Origin: Rickettsia endosymbiont of Ixodes persulcatus
GTDB lineage: Bacteria > Pseudomonadota > Alphaproteobacteria > Rickettsiales > Rickettsiaceae
Direction: 5' to 3'
Assembly: GCA_027293795.1 (NCBI GenBank)
Contig: JAPYLE010000186.1
Coordinates: forward strand, 1 to 8,336
Length of the DNA stretch: 8,336 nucleotides
In this document: positions 1 through 5,779 of the stretch, piece by piece
How positions within the stretch are numbered: the stretch's first letter is position 1
How the letters are laid out: every line of letters begins with the position of its first letter
Position numbers and translations under genes: made by a program
Notes under the pieces: model-generated
What the model saw: the letters and a program-made list of their open reading frames with translations, nothing else
Database searches by the model: none
Told to the model about the DNA's origin: nothing

Positions 1-89
1 AAATCGATAAACTAAGAGAATTAAGCCCTCTTTGGGAAATGATGCAAGAGGGTATTGATTTAAAGAAGATCAAATGGGCGTCTCATTAA
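1..89 (+). CDS. iscS: Cysteine desulfurase IscS, C-terminal end only (partial)
   Basis: This is the last 28 codons of a gene that begins before the window; the frame starts at base 3 and ends with TAA at 87-89. The peptide contains SPLWEM, then EGIDL, and ends in IKWASH. That matches the C-terminal tail of group I cysteine desulfurases (E. coli IscS ends in a similar LWEM..G.DL..I.W pattern). IscS is a PLP enzyme that takes sulfur from cysteine and passes it to the scaffold IscU; in the known complex its C-terminal region contributes to the IscU contact. The catalytic parts are outside the window. iscU follows 89 bp downstream on the same strand, which supports the assignment. Only the tail is visible, so a second IscS-like paralogue of the operon cannot be excluded. 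Confidence 0.85.
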   Translation, partial: IDKLRELSPLWEMMQEGIDLKKIKWASH

Positions 90-97
90 AGTCCTTA

Positions 98-147
98 ATG
101 TCATTCCTGCTTCTAGCTAGGAATGACATATACAACGAGGAATGACA
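98..147. repeat. Short palindromic repeat between iscS and iscU (family A)
   Basis: An inverted repeat has 11-bp perfect arms, ATGTCATTCCT at 98-108 and AGGAATGACAT at 119-129, around a 10-nt centre. A further half copy (GAGGAATGACAC) follows at about 137-148. The same GTCATTCC/GGAATGAC ends occur inside the aminopeptidase gene at 3099-3122 and 3606-3616, so this is a dispersed family. It is read as an RNA hairpin in the iscS-iscU message. It has no U-tract, so it is more likely a processing or stability element, or a neutral repeat, than a terminator. Confidence 0.75.
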
Positions 148-178
148 CATTTTAAAAATTAAACTTTAGAGAATAACA

Positions 179-574
179 ATGGCTTATAGCAAAAAAGTGA
201 TAGATCATTATGAAAATCCTCGTAATGTCGGGTCGCTTAATAAAGAAAGTAAAAATGTCGGTACGGGACTCGTTGGAGCTCCTGCTTGCGGTGACGTTAT
301 GAAGTTACAAATCGAAGTTGACGATAACGGCATTATTATGGATGCTAAATTTAAAACATTCGGCTGCGGTTCGGCTATTGCTTCAAGTTCTTTAGTAACG
401 GAATGGGTTAAAGGAAGATCGATAAATGATGCTGGAGCTATTAAAAATACCGAAATAGCAAAAGAATTATCGCTGCCGCCGGTAAAATTACATTGTTCAC
501 TACTTGCAGAAGATGCAATAAAAGCAGCTATAGCCGATTATAAACAGAAAAAAGAAAGCAAAAAAGATTCTTAA
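179..574 (+). CDS. iscU: Iron-sulfur cluster assembly scaffold IscU
   Basis: This 131-residue protein has the normal length and pattern of a Rickettsiales/gammaproteobacterial IscU, the scaffold on which [2Fe-2S] clusters are built from sulfur supplied by IscS. The three cluster cysteines are visible: C37 in GAPACGD (with D39 beside it), C63 in FGCGSAIASSS, and C106 in KLHCSLLAEDA, preceded by H105. The LPPVK motif that the chaperone HscA recognises is at 99-103. The C-terminus is a lysine-rich tail. The start at 179 gives the canonical N-terminus (YSKKVIDHYENPRNVG). Only a weak AGAGA at 168-172 could serve as ribosome binding site. It sits between iscS and iscA in an ISC operon and is 3 nt from iscA, so it is probably co-transcribed. 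No key residue is missing. Confidence 0.97.
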   Translation: MAYSKKVIDHYENPRNVGSLNKESKNVGTGLVGAPACGDVMKLQIEVDDNGIIMDAKFKTFGCGSAIASSSLVTEWVKGRSINDAGAIKNTEIAKELSLPPVKLHCSLLAEDAIKAAIADYKQKKESKKDS

Positions 575-577
575 AAC

Positions 578-910
578 ATGAAAAATGTTATTTCATTAAC
601 CGATCCTGCTGCAAAGCAAGTAAAATTGTTAATAGAAAAACGGGCCAAACCTACCTTTGGTATTAGGGTAGGGGTCAAGTCAGGCGGTTGTGCAGGTCAA
701 ACTTATTACTTTGAATATGCAGATAGTAAAAATCAATTCGATGAAGTAGTTGAAGAAAAAGGTGTGCGGATACTAATCGATCCAAAAGCGTTAATGTATA
801 TTCTAGGTTCTGAAATGGACTATGTAGAGACTAAATTCAAATCTCAATTTACTTTCACCAATCCCAATGAAAAAGCTAATTGCGGCTGTGGCAAATCTTT
901 TAGTGTGTGA
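578..910 (+). CDS. iscA: A-type Fe-S carrier/scaffold IscA (HesB family)
   Basis: This 110-residue protein is an A-type carrier that receives iron or clusters and passes them to target apoproteins. The three invariant cysteines are present: C38 in SGGCAGQTY, and C102 and C104 in the CGCGKSF tail, with the classic 63-residue spacing. The 35-44 loop reads GGCAGQTY where many family members have GGCSGxxY; this is within family variation. It starts 3 nt after the iscU stop with no clear Shine-Dalgarno of its own, which suggests translational coupling to iscU. It is the last ISC gene visible here: hscB, hscA and ferredoxin, which follow iscA in many proteobacteria, do not follow it. ErpA and SufA share the fold, but the position directly after iscU makes IscA the best name. 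Confidence 0.95.
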   Translation: MKNVISLTDPAAKQVKLLIEKRAKPTFGIRVGVKSGGCAGQTYYFEYADSKNQFDEVVEEKGVRILIDPKALMYILGSEMDYVETKFKSQFTFTNPNEKANCGCGKSFSV

Positions 911-1196
911 TAATCCCACTTGATTAATTACCCACTTGATACAAAAAGTAATTTATATGACACAAGTTAGCTAAAGGGGTAAGTAGTTTTCACGTTATTG
1001 TTAATAGTAAAAAACGTTTAAAAGCAGTAAAAAAACATTAGCATATTTATAGACCAAACAAAGATAACATTTTAGCAATTACAGCACATCCGTAATTTAA
1101 AAAATGTCAATATATACGTTTTCTAAAATAAGTTGCATAAAATCGTTTTTATGGCTATATTAAAGCGATTTCTATAATAAAATCAAAACAAAATAT
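911..1196. other. Non-coding gap between the isc genes and the antiporter gene
   Basis: This 286-bp stretch has no intact open reading frame. It begins with a 10-bp direct repeat, CCCACTTGAT, at 915-924 and 931-940. No GC-rich hairpin followed by a T-run is visible, so the isc operon has no clear intrinsic terminator here. One plus-strand frame between about 1000 and 1180 reads in short peptide-like blocks (for example a piece ending NILAITAHP before a stop) broken by four or more stops. This could be a remnant of a decayed gene, but it is too short to identify. The right end holds the promoter for the next gene. Confidence 0.5.
1133..1161 (+). promoter_or_regulatory. Sigma-70-type promoter for the antiporter gene
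   Basis: TTGCAT at 1133-1138 and TATATT at 1156-1161 are separated by exactly 17 bp, close to the TTGACA/TATAAT consensus. Transcription would start near 1168, giving a leader of roughly 28 nt before the ATG at 1197. A second TATAAT at 1173-1178 has no good partner at -35. The site is predicted from sequence only. Confidence 0.55.
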
Positions 1197-2474
1197 ATGT
1201 CGCAAAAATTAGGTTTCTGGGCGGTTTTTGCCTTAGTGACCGGAAGTCAAATCGGTACTAGCGTTTTTATATTGCCGTTAAGTTTAGCTCCATTCGGTAT
1301 ATATAGCATTTGGGGTTGGGTGCTGTCGCTATTTGGTGCTATGAGTATAGCACTTGTATTCTCGCGCTTATGTGCAAAATTTCCTAAAACGGGCGGTCCT
1401 CACGTTTATGTACGGGAAAGTTTCGGGGATAAAATAGCCTTCTTCACCGGTTGGACTTACTGGGTTATATCCTTTGTCAGTACAAGTATAGTTGTTATCT
1501 CAGCGATAGGTTACCTAGCACCTTTTTTTAAATCACAAGCGATTTTGGATTTAATATTACAGATAATATTATTAAGTGCTATTACGGTTTTAAATTTAAA
1601 AGGTCCTGAAGTAGCAGGAAAAGCAGAGTTTTATTTAACTCTCTTAAAATTTGTTCCACTGCTTGTAGTAGGTTTAGCTGCATTATCTCATTTTAATATA
1701 GATAATATTGCTATAGCTGAAGAAGTAGAGAATTTAAGTATCCCGACTATAATGGGAAGAGTTGCACTTCTTACTTTTTGGGGATTTATTGGGGTTGAGT
1801 GTGCAACTACTACGGCAGGGGCGGTAAAAGATCCGGCAAAGACCATTCCAAGAGCCATAATGCTCGGAACTTTCTGCGTAGCGGTGTTATATATTATAAA
1901 TAGTATAGGTATAATGGGATTAATCCCTGCTTCTGAACTTATTAGTTCTAAAGCTCCTTATGCTGATGCCGCCGCATTATTATTCGGTGGTAAATGGTCA
2001 AGCGTCATTGCGGTTATAGCCTCGATTATATGTATAGGTACACTCAATGCTTGGGTGCTAACTAGCGGACAGATTGCTCTTGGGCTTGCTGAAGATGGAT
2101 TACTTCCGAAATTTTTTGCTAAGAAAAACAGTAATAATGCCCCAACTTACGGAATTATTGTAAGCTGTCTTGGTATTGTGCCGTTATTAGTCTTTACGGC
2201 AAATGATAATTTTGCCGAGCAGATCACACAAATAATAGATTTCTCGGTAATAGCATTTTTATTTGTTTACTTAATTTGTAGCTTAGCATTTTTAAAAGTA
2301 ATTCTTAGTTCAAAAGAAAATGTTTCTTATTATTATTTACTTATAGCTATGATATCTATTATCTTTTGTAGTTGGGTCATCTATGAAACGCCTGTTAAAA
2401 CTCTAATTATAGCTAGCTCCTTTACTATCCTTGGTATTCCTTTATATTACATGTTGTATAGAAGTAGTAAATAG
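1197..2474 (+). CDS. AdiC/PotE-like amino acid or polyamine antiporter (APC superfamily)
   Basis: This 425-residue, strongly hydrophobic protein has about 12 predicted membrane helices. It resembles the basic amino acid/polyamine antiporter family (AdiC, PotE, CadB; AdiC is about 445 residues). Conserved blocks are the helix-1 motif GxxIGTSVFILP (16-27), KTGGPHVYVRESFG (64-77), FWGFIGVECATTTAGAV (194-210) with the AdiC W202-equivalent W195 and gate glutamate E201, and TLNAWVLTSGQ (282-292) with the W293-equivalent W286. It probably exchanges an amino acid or amine across the inner membrane, a useful trait for a parasite that takes its amino acids from the host cell. The exact substrate cannot be read. 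The helix-1 GSG of AdiC is GTS here (20-22). The ATG at 1197 is the first in-frame start after a stop at 1161, with no Shine-Dalgarno. Its own promoter lies just upstream, and a palindromic repeat follows 20 bp after the stop. Confidence 0.88.
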   Translation: MSQKLGFWAVFALVTGSQIGTSVFILPLSLAPFGIYSIWGWVLSLFGAMSIALVFSRLCAKFPKTGGPHVYVRESFGDKIAFFTGWTYWVISFVSTSIVVISAIGYLAPFFKSQAILDLILQIILLSAITVLNLKGPEVAGKAEFYLTLLKFVPLLVVGLAALSHFNIDNIAIAEEVENLSIPTIMGRVALLTFWGFIGVECATTTAGAVKDPAKTIPRAIMLGTFCVAVLYIINSIGIMGLIPASELISSKAPYADAAALLFGGKWSSVIAVIASIICIGTLNAWVLTSGQIALGLAEDGLLPKFFAKKNSNNAPTYGIIVSCLGIVPLLVFTANDNFAEQITQIIDFSVIAFLFVYLICSLAFLKVILSSKENVSYYYLLIAMISIIFCSWVIYETPVKTLIIASSFTILGIPLYYMLYRSSK

Positions 2475-2493
2475 TCCGTTGCAAAGCCCTCGG

Positions 2494-2568
2494 TGTCACC
2501 CCGTGGCTTGTCACGGGATCCATCGAGTTATTTTTATGGATCCCGCGTGATCAAGCCACGGGGTGACA
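2494..2568. repeat. 75-bp palindromic repeat between antiporter and aminopeptidase genes (family B)
   Basis: This is a long inverted repeat. The outer arms match perfectly over 17 bp (TGTCACCCCGTGGCTTG at 2494-2510 against 2552-2568). The inner arms GGGATCCAT (2515-2523) and ATGGATCCC (2536-2544) match after a 2-3-base slip, leaving a short A/T-rich loop. It is much more GC-rich than its surroundings. Collapsed or decayed relatives are at 4429-4466 and 5780-5866, so it is a dispersed rickettsial palindrome. As RNA it would form a very stable hairpin at the antiporter 3' end and directly before the aminopeptidase start. There is no T-run after it, so a standard terminator role is not supported. 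Confidence 0.85.
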
Positions 2569-2575
2569 GATAAAC

Positions 2576-4372
2576 ATGATAAAAGAGAGAGTTAATCTAC
2601 TTAGAAGCTTATTCACAGAATATAATATAGACGGTTATATAATTCCGTCTAACGATAAATATATGAGTGAATATGTACCGGATTATGCTAAAAGACTTGA
2701 ATATATAACAGGTTTTACCGGCTCAAACGGTATGGTTATCATATGTAAGGATGTAGCATTATTTTTTACGGACAGTCGCTATTTAGAGCAAGCAAACAAA
2801 GAACTTGATTTAGAGCTTTTTAAGATTTTTGATTTAAAAGATATATCCACATTAAATAAAGATAAAAAAATACAGCATTATGCTGTAGGTTATGATTCTG
2901 AATTATTTACTTATCCTACTATATCAAATACTATATCAAATTTAAAGTTCAACTTTCAGAAAATTAACGATAATTTAATTGATAAGATTTGGCATAATCA
3001 GCCTCTAGAGCCAAATTCTAAGGTATATTTGCATGATATTGAATTTGCCGGTAGTAGTCATCTAGAGAAAATAAATCAGTGCCGTAAAACCTTTTTGGAT
3101 TCCTGCGAAAGCAGGAATGACAATAAAGAGGGCTGGAATGATACTTTATCAGCCTTGGTCATTCTCGATAGCTCTTCTATATGCTGGTTACTAAATTTGC
3201 GGGCTAGTGACGTTGCTTATACACCTTTAATGTTTGCTAAAGTTATACTCACTTCTACAAAATTATATCTATTTATCGCTCCATCAAGAATTGATGCTGA
3301 AATTATTAATGCACGCCCTGAAATAACAATTTTACCTGAAAAAGAATTTGAAAATATTTTAAGAGATAGCGAGAATATTTTTGTTGATGATAGTATAGCC
3401 TCTGTCTATATAATGGACTTAATAACTGATAAAAAAGTACAAAAAATTACTGACCCGTGCTTAATACTAAAAGCCTGTAAAAATGAGATCGAAATTAAGC
3501 ATGCAATCGACTTTCATATTAAAGATGCAGTAGCTTTGTGCGAATTTTTTGCTGATTTTCCCCTATGTCATCCCCGTGAAGGCGGGGATGACATAGGGGA
3601 AAATGGGAATGACACAATAACAGAACACACCCTCGGGTTAAAGCTTACAGAGTATCGAGCTAAACAAGAGGGTTATGTTTCGGATAGTTTTCCTGCTATT
3701 TGCGGGTTTCAGGAAAATAGTGCAATTATTCATTATAGAGCTGATCCAAAAACTGCTAAAGAAATTATAGAGCAGGGGATATTACTAATAGATTCCGGCG
3801 GTCAATATAGAGGAGCTACCACCGATATAACTAGAACAATCGTAATAGGTACGCCGACCGATGAGCAGAAAAAGCGTTATACGCAAGTACTTAAAGGACA
3901 TATTGCTTTAGCAAGAGCAAAATTCCCTAAAAATATCGTTGTGGGAGCTAATCTTGATATACTCGCTCGGCAATATTTATGGCAAGAAATGCTAGATTAT
4001 CCGCACGGTACAGGGCATGGGGTAGGGAGCTTCTTAAGTGTTCATGAAGGACCGCAAAGCATAAATCTTCATAATAAAACCGTACTTAAAGCAGGTATGA
4101 TCTTATCTAATGAACCAGGTTTTTATATTCCTGGAAAATACGGAATTAGAATCGAAAATTTAATGTATGTAAAAGAAAATAGCGGATGGCTTGAATTTGA
4201 GACCTTAAGCTTAGTGCCTTATGCTAGTAAATTAATTGATGTGAAACTACTTAATATTGATGAAATAAGCTATATCAAGGAATATTATAACAAAATTAGA
4301 GTTAAAATTTATGATTTATTATCTACGCAAGCGAGGAATTGGCTTAATAATGAAATAAATTTATTTTTATAA
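2576..4372 (+). CDS. pepP: Xaa-Pro aminopeptidase, three-domain XPNPEP1-like M24B metallopeptidase
   Basis: This 598-residue cytosolic exopeptidase should release an N-terminal residue that precedes proline. It has the long eukaryote-like layout (human XPNPEP1 is about 623 residues): a creatinase-like N-domain (about 1-155, with YIIPSNDKYMSEYV and ITGFTGSNG), a second such domain (about 156-308, with WLLNLRASDVAYTP), and a pita-bread catalytic domain (about 309-598). The five metal ligands are intact: D406 (DSGGQY), D417 (TTDITR), H481 (HGTGHGVG), E513 (NEPGFY) and E527 (RIEN). H386 and H490 also match catalytic histidines. A C-terminal WLNNEI block fits the M24 C-terminal domain. Two palindromic repeats lie inside the gene in frame (near residues 175-183 and 327-346), both in variable linkers. 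The start gives the expected N-domain; the only purine-rich sequence before it lies within the upstream hairpin. Classic short PepP (about 440 residues) is a different subfamily. Confidence 0.95.
   Translation: MIKERVNLLRSLFTEYNIDGYIIPSNDKYMSEYVPDYAKRLEYITGFTGSNGMVIICKDVALFFTDSRYLEQANKELDLELFKIFDLKDISTLNKDKKIQHYAVGYDSELFTYPTISNTISNLKFNFQKINDNLIDKIWHNQPLEPNSKVYLHDIEFAGSSHLEKINQCRKTFLDSCESRNDNKEGWNDTLSALVILDSSSICWLLNLRASDVAYTPLMFAKVILTSTKLYLFIAPSRIDAEIINARPEITILPEKEFENILRDSENIFVDDSIASVYIMDLITDKKVQKITDPCLILKACKNEIEIKHAIDFHIKDAVALCEFFADFPLCHPREGGDDIGENGNDTITEHTLGLKLTEYRAKQEGYVSDSFPAICGFQENSAIIHYRADPKTAKEIIEQGILLIDSGGQYRGATTDITRTIVIGTPTDEQKKRYTQVLKGHIALARAKFPKNIVVGANLDILARQYLWQEMLDYPHGTGHGVGSFLSVHEGPQSINLHNKTVLKAGMILSNEPGFYIPGKYGIRIENLMYVKENSGWLEFETLSLVPYASKLIDVKLLNIDEISYIKEYYNKIRVKIYDLLSTQARNWLNNEINLFL
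3099..3122. repeat. Palindromic insertion inside the aminopeptidase gene, N-terminal half (family A)
   Basis: ATTCCTGC (3099-3106) and GCAGGAAT (3111-3118) form an 8-bp perfect stem around GAAA, followed by GACA, the same ending as the intergenic repeat at 98-129. It is translated in frame as part of LDSCESRND (about 174-182). A second, decayed GGAATGAT lies at 3135-3142. From memory of XPNPEP1, this linker is about ten residues longer here than in the human enzyme, between the first and second creatinase-like domains. This fits an in-frame rickettsial palindromic element (RPE). Confidence 0.7.
3556..3616. repeat. Perfect 48-bp palindrome inside the aminopeptidase gene, before the catalytic core
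   Basis: Two perfect 21-nt arms (3556-3576 and 3583-3603) surround a 6-nt loop. Their core is GTCATCCCCG/CGGGGATGAC and their outer part is TTTTCCCCTA/TAGGGGAAAA. The total is exactly 16 codons. GGAATGACACA follows at 3606-3616, a family A end. It is read in frame as CHPREGGDDIGENGND (331-346), a peptide style known from rickettsial palindromic elements in coding genes. It sits between the helix containing HIKDAVALCEFF and the TEHTLGLKLTEYR helix, at the entrance to the catalytic domain, where the human enzyme has a shorter linker. All catalytic residues lie downstream and are intact. Confidence 0.85.
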
Positions 4373-4384
4373 TCATTATTGTAA

Positions 4385-4413
4385 TTGACGTTTCCGCTAT
4401 TTATTGGTATAAA
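4385..4413 (+). promoter_or_regulatory. Strong sigma-70-type promoter for tRNA-Gln
   Basis: TTGACG at 4385-4390 and TATAAA at 4408-4413 are spaced by exactly 17 bp, each one base from consensus. It begins 12 bp after the aminopeptidase stop and points at the tRNA gene, whose mature 5' end would be about 60 nt beyond the predicted start of transcription near 4420. Confidence 0.7.
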
Positions 4414-4428
4414 GTCTACAAAGTTAAT

Positions 4429-4466
4429 GTCATACTGCGGCTTGATCAAGCCACGGGATGTGACGC
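4429..4466. repeat. Collapsed family B repeat in the tRNA-Gln leader
   Basis: The centre is a perfect 14-bp palindrome, GGCTTGATCAAGCC (4439-4452), flanked by GTCAT (4429-4433) and ATGTGAC (4459-4465). The sequence looks like the two outer arms of the 2494-2568 element joined directly, with the GGATCC-containing middle lost. It lies between the tRNA-Gln promoter and the mature tRNA, so it should be in the precursor leader that RNase P removes. Confidence 0.65.
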
Positions 4467-4480
4467 CGTCAATATTACTT

Positions 4481-4555
4481 TGGGACGTCGCCAAGTGGTA
4501 AGGCAACGGTTTTTGGTATCGTCATCCGGAGGTTCGAATCCTCCCGTCCCAGCCA
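4481..4555 (+). tRNA. tRNA-Gln, anticodon TTG
   Basis: A full cloverleaf is visible. The acceptor stem is TGGGACG (4481-4487) with CGTCCCA (4545-4551). The D arm is GCC/GGC. The anticodon stem ACGGT/ATCGT carries loop TTTTGGT with the anticodon TTG at 4513-4515. The T arm is GGAGG-TTCGAAT-CCTCC (4528-4544). The discriminator is G at 4552 and CCA is encoded at 4553-4555. It decodes CAA and, by wobble, CAG. The U-A acceptor end (T at 4481) is typical of glutamine tRNAs. Like most alphaproteobacteria, rickettsiae are expected to form Gln-tRNA by the GatCAB route rather than by GlnRS; that is background knowledge, not seen here. Confidence 0.96.
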
Positions 4556-4640
4556 TCCTTATCAACTCAAGTAAGAAGTTCTATAATATTTATTATGGAA
4601 AATAATACCTTTTAAACTTTTTGTGCTGATTGGGTAAATT
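4556..4640. other. Convergent spacer between the two tRNA genes
   Basis: Transcription from the two strands meets in this 85-bp spacer. Its only symmetry is ATAATA-TT-TATTAT at 4583-4596, an all-A/T 6-bp stem too weak to be called a terminator. Short T-runs at 4609-4613 and 4617-4622 have no GC hairpin before them. Confidence 0.5.
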
Positions 4641-4717
4641 TGGTGCATTCGATTGGATTTGAACCAACGACCTTTGCCTTCGGAGGGCAACGCTCTATCC
4701 AGCTGAGCTACGAATGC
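4641..4717 (-). tRNA. tRNA-Arg, anticodon CCG
   Basis: On the minus strand the acceptor stem is GCATTCG (4717-4711) with CGAATGC (4651-4645). It is followed by discriminator A (4644) and an encoded CCA (4643-4641). The D arm contains AGCTCAGCTGGATAGAGC. The anticodon stem TTGCC/GGCAA carries loop CTCCGAA with the anticodon CCG (plus-strand 4681-4683). The T arm carries GTTCAAAT. It decodes the rare arginine codon CGG. It lies 59 bp beyond the ispB stop on the same strand and converges with tRNA-Gln, 85 bp away. No strong promoter of its own is evident, so it could be processed from the ispB transcript. Confidence 0.96.
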
Positions 4718-4721
4718 AAAT

Positions 4722-4751
4722 CGTCATGCAAGTAGAGAGCATGGCAATCTC
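4722..4751. repeat. Partial family C repeat upstream of tRNA-Arg
   Basis: CGTCATGCAAG at 4722-4732 followed by GAGCATGGCAATCTC (4737-4751) resembles the left part of the 7583-7696 repeat (GTCATCATTGCAAGCGAC, then GGAGCGTGGCAATCC). No partner arm is present, so this is a decayed half copy. Confidence 0.55.
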
Positions 4752-4763
4752 ATACAATTACAG

Positions 4764-4789
4764 TTAATAAGAACGATTAATAAGAACGA
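4764..4789. repeat. 13-bp tandem duplication at the ispB stop codon
   Basis: TTAATAAGAACGA occurs twice in immediate tandem (4764-4776 and 4777-4789). On the ispB strand the unit is TCGTTCTTATTAA and includes the last codons and the TAA stop. The ispB-proximal copy encodes the protein's end, and the second lies wholly in the 3' untranslated part. The protein sequence is therefore unaffected. Confidence 0.85.
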
Positions 4790-5760
4790 TCCAAAATAAA
4801 TCTAATAATCGAAAACAAATAATCTTTATAAATATTCTGAACCGGAATTTTATTTAATAACTTATTTGTTTCATTTTCTAAGTTACTCAAATAATTAACT
4901 ATTTCATTGTAAATCTCATGCTCAATCATCAAATTACGTGCTTTAATAAACTCTTCATTAGTACGCTTATCGCATTTAATTACATTTTCAAGCCAAAGTT
5001 GCTTATTTTGCTCCAACTTATTATATAAAAAGATCAACGGTAACGTAACTTTTCCTTCTAAGAAATCATCACCGATATTTTTGCCTACCTGTTTGTCATC
5101 ACCCAAATAATCAAGTAAATCATCTATAACCTGAAATATCGTTCCGAGTGATTTTCCAAAGTCCTGCATATCTTTAGAAACATGGTCTACCTGCTCTGCT
5201 ACAATTGCCCCGACTTCGCAAGAAGCTCCAAATAGTTCGGCAGTTTTAGATTTAACTATTTGCTGATATTCGTCTATAGTTATAATACGTCGCTCATTTA
5301 ACTTAACTAGCTGCACTACCTCTCCTTCGGAAATAATTGCCGAAGCTTTAGCTAAAATATTCATAGCTTTAATAGAGCCGGAAGCTACCATCAACTTGAA
5401 AGACTGACTAAATAGGAAATCACCGACTAAAATACTTGTTTTACTTCCCCAAATAACGTTAGCTGTAGGTTTGAATCTTCTTAAAGTACTGTTGTCTACC
5501 ACATCATCATGAAGCAATGTAGCGGTGTGAATGAATTCAACGGCACTTGCGAGCTTTATATGATTATCGCCTTTATAATCAAACATTTTAGCGGTTATTA
5601 TAGTTAAAAGCGGACGAATTCTTTTACCTCCTGCTTCCAGTAAATATTTACCGACTATTGCTATTAATTCTTCATCACTTTTTAAACAGCTAATAATCAG
5701 ATTATTTAATTTAGTTACTTCATCTTTTAAATCTTGCTGTATTTTTACTATAATATTCAT
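4777..5760 (-). CDS. ispB: Long-chain polyprenyl (octaprenyl-type) diphosphate synthase
   Basis: This 327-residue trans-prenyltransferase condenses isopentenyl diphosphate onto an allylic primer to make the side chain of ubiquinone. Motifs in order are GGKRIRP (44-50), the first aspartate-rich motif DDVVD (85-89) in FIHTATLLHDDVVDNSTLRR, AEGEVVQL-like SEGEVVQL (144-151), KTAELFG (172-178), the second aspartate-rich motif DDLLD (213-217), and GKNIGDDFLEGKVTLPL (226-242). The residues before DDVVD are small (A80, T81), which matches E. coli IspB and argues for a long product rather than farnesyl diphosphate; the exact length cannot be read. The start at 5760 gives the usual N-terminus and no strong Shine-Dalgarno is seen. 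It is downstream of the membrane-protein gene on the same strand, separated by a decayed repeat. Confidence 0.95.
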   Translation of the reverse strand: MNIIVKIQQDLKDEVTKLNNLIISCLKSDEELIAIVGKYLLEAGGKRIRPLLTIITAKMFDYKGDNHIKLASAVEFIHTATLLHDDVVDNSTLRRFKPTANVIWGSKTSILVGDFLFSQSFKLMVASGSIKAMNILAKASAIISEGEVVQLVKLNERRIITIDEYQQIVKSKTAELFGASCEVGAIVAEQVDHVSKDMQDFGKSLGTIFQVIDDLLDYLGDDKQVGKNIGDDFLEGKVTLPLIFLYNKLEQNKQLWLENVIKCDKRTNEEFIKARNLMIEHEIYNEIVNYLSNLENETNKLLNKIPVQNIYKDYLFSIIRFILDRSY

Positions 5761-5779
5761 GGTATCTTTTAATTGCTAT

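Noticed and set aside
2494..4466. Spaced palindromic repeats as a CRISPR array
   Set aside because: The copies are far apart, lie between and inside genes, differ in length, and have no regular spacers or cas genes nearby.
4309..4506. 65-codon minus-strand reading frame over the end of pepP and the tRNA-Gln leader
   Set aside because: It overlaps pepP, a promoter, a repeat and the tRNA-Gln gene on the other strand, and its peptide has no recognisable pattern.
4583..4596. Palindrome between the convergent tRNA genes as a bidirectional terminator
   Set aside because: The 6-bp stem is entirely A/T and has no adjoining T-run strong enough for intrinsic termination.
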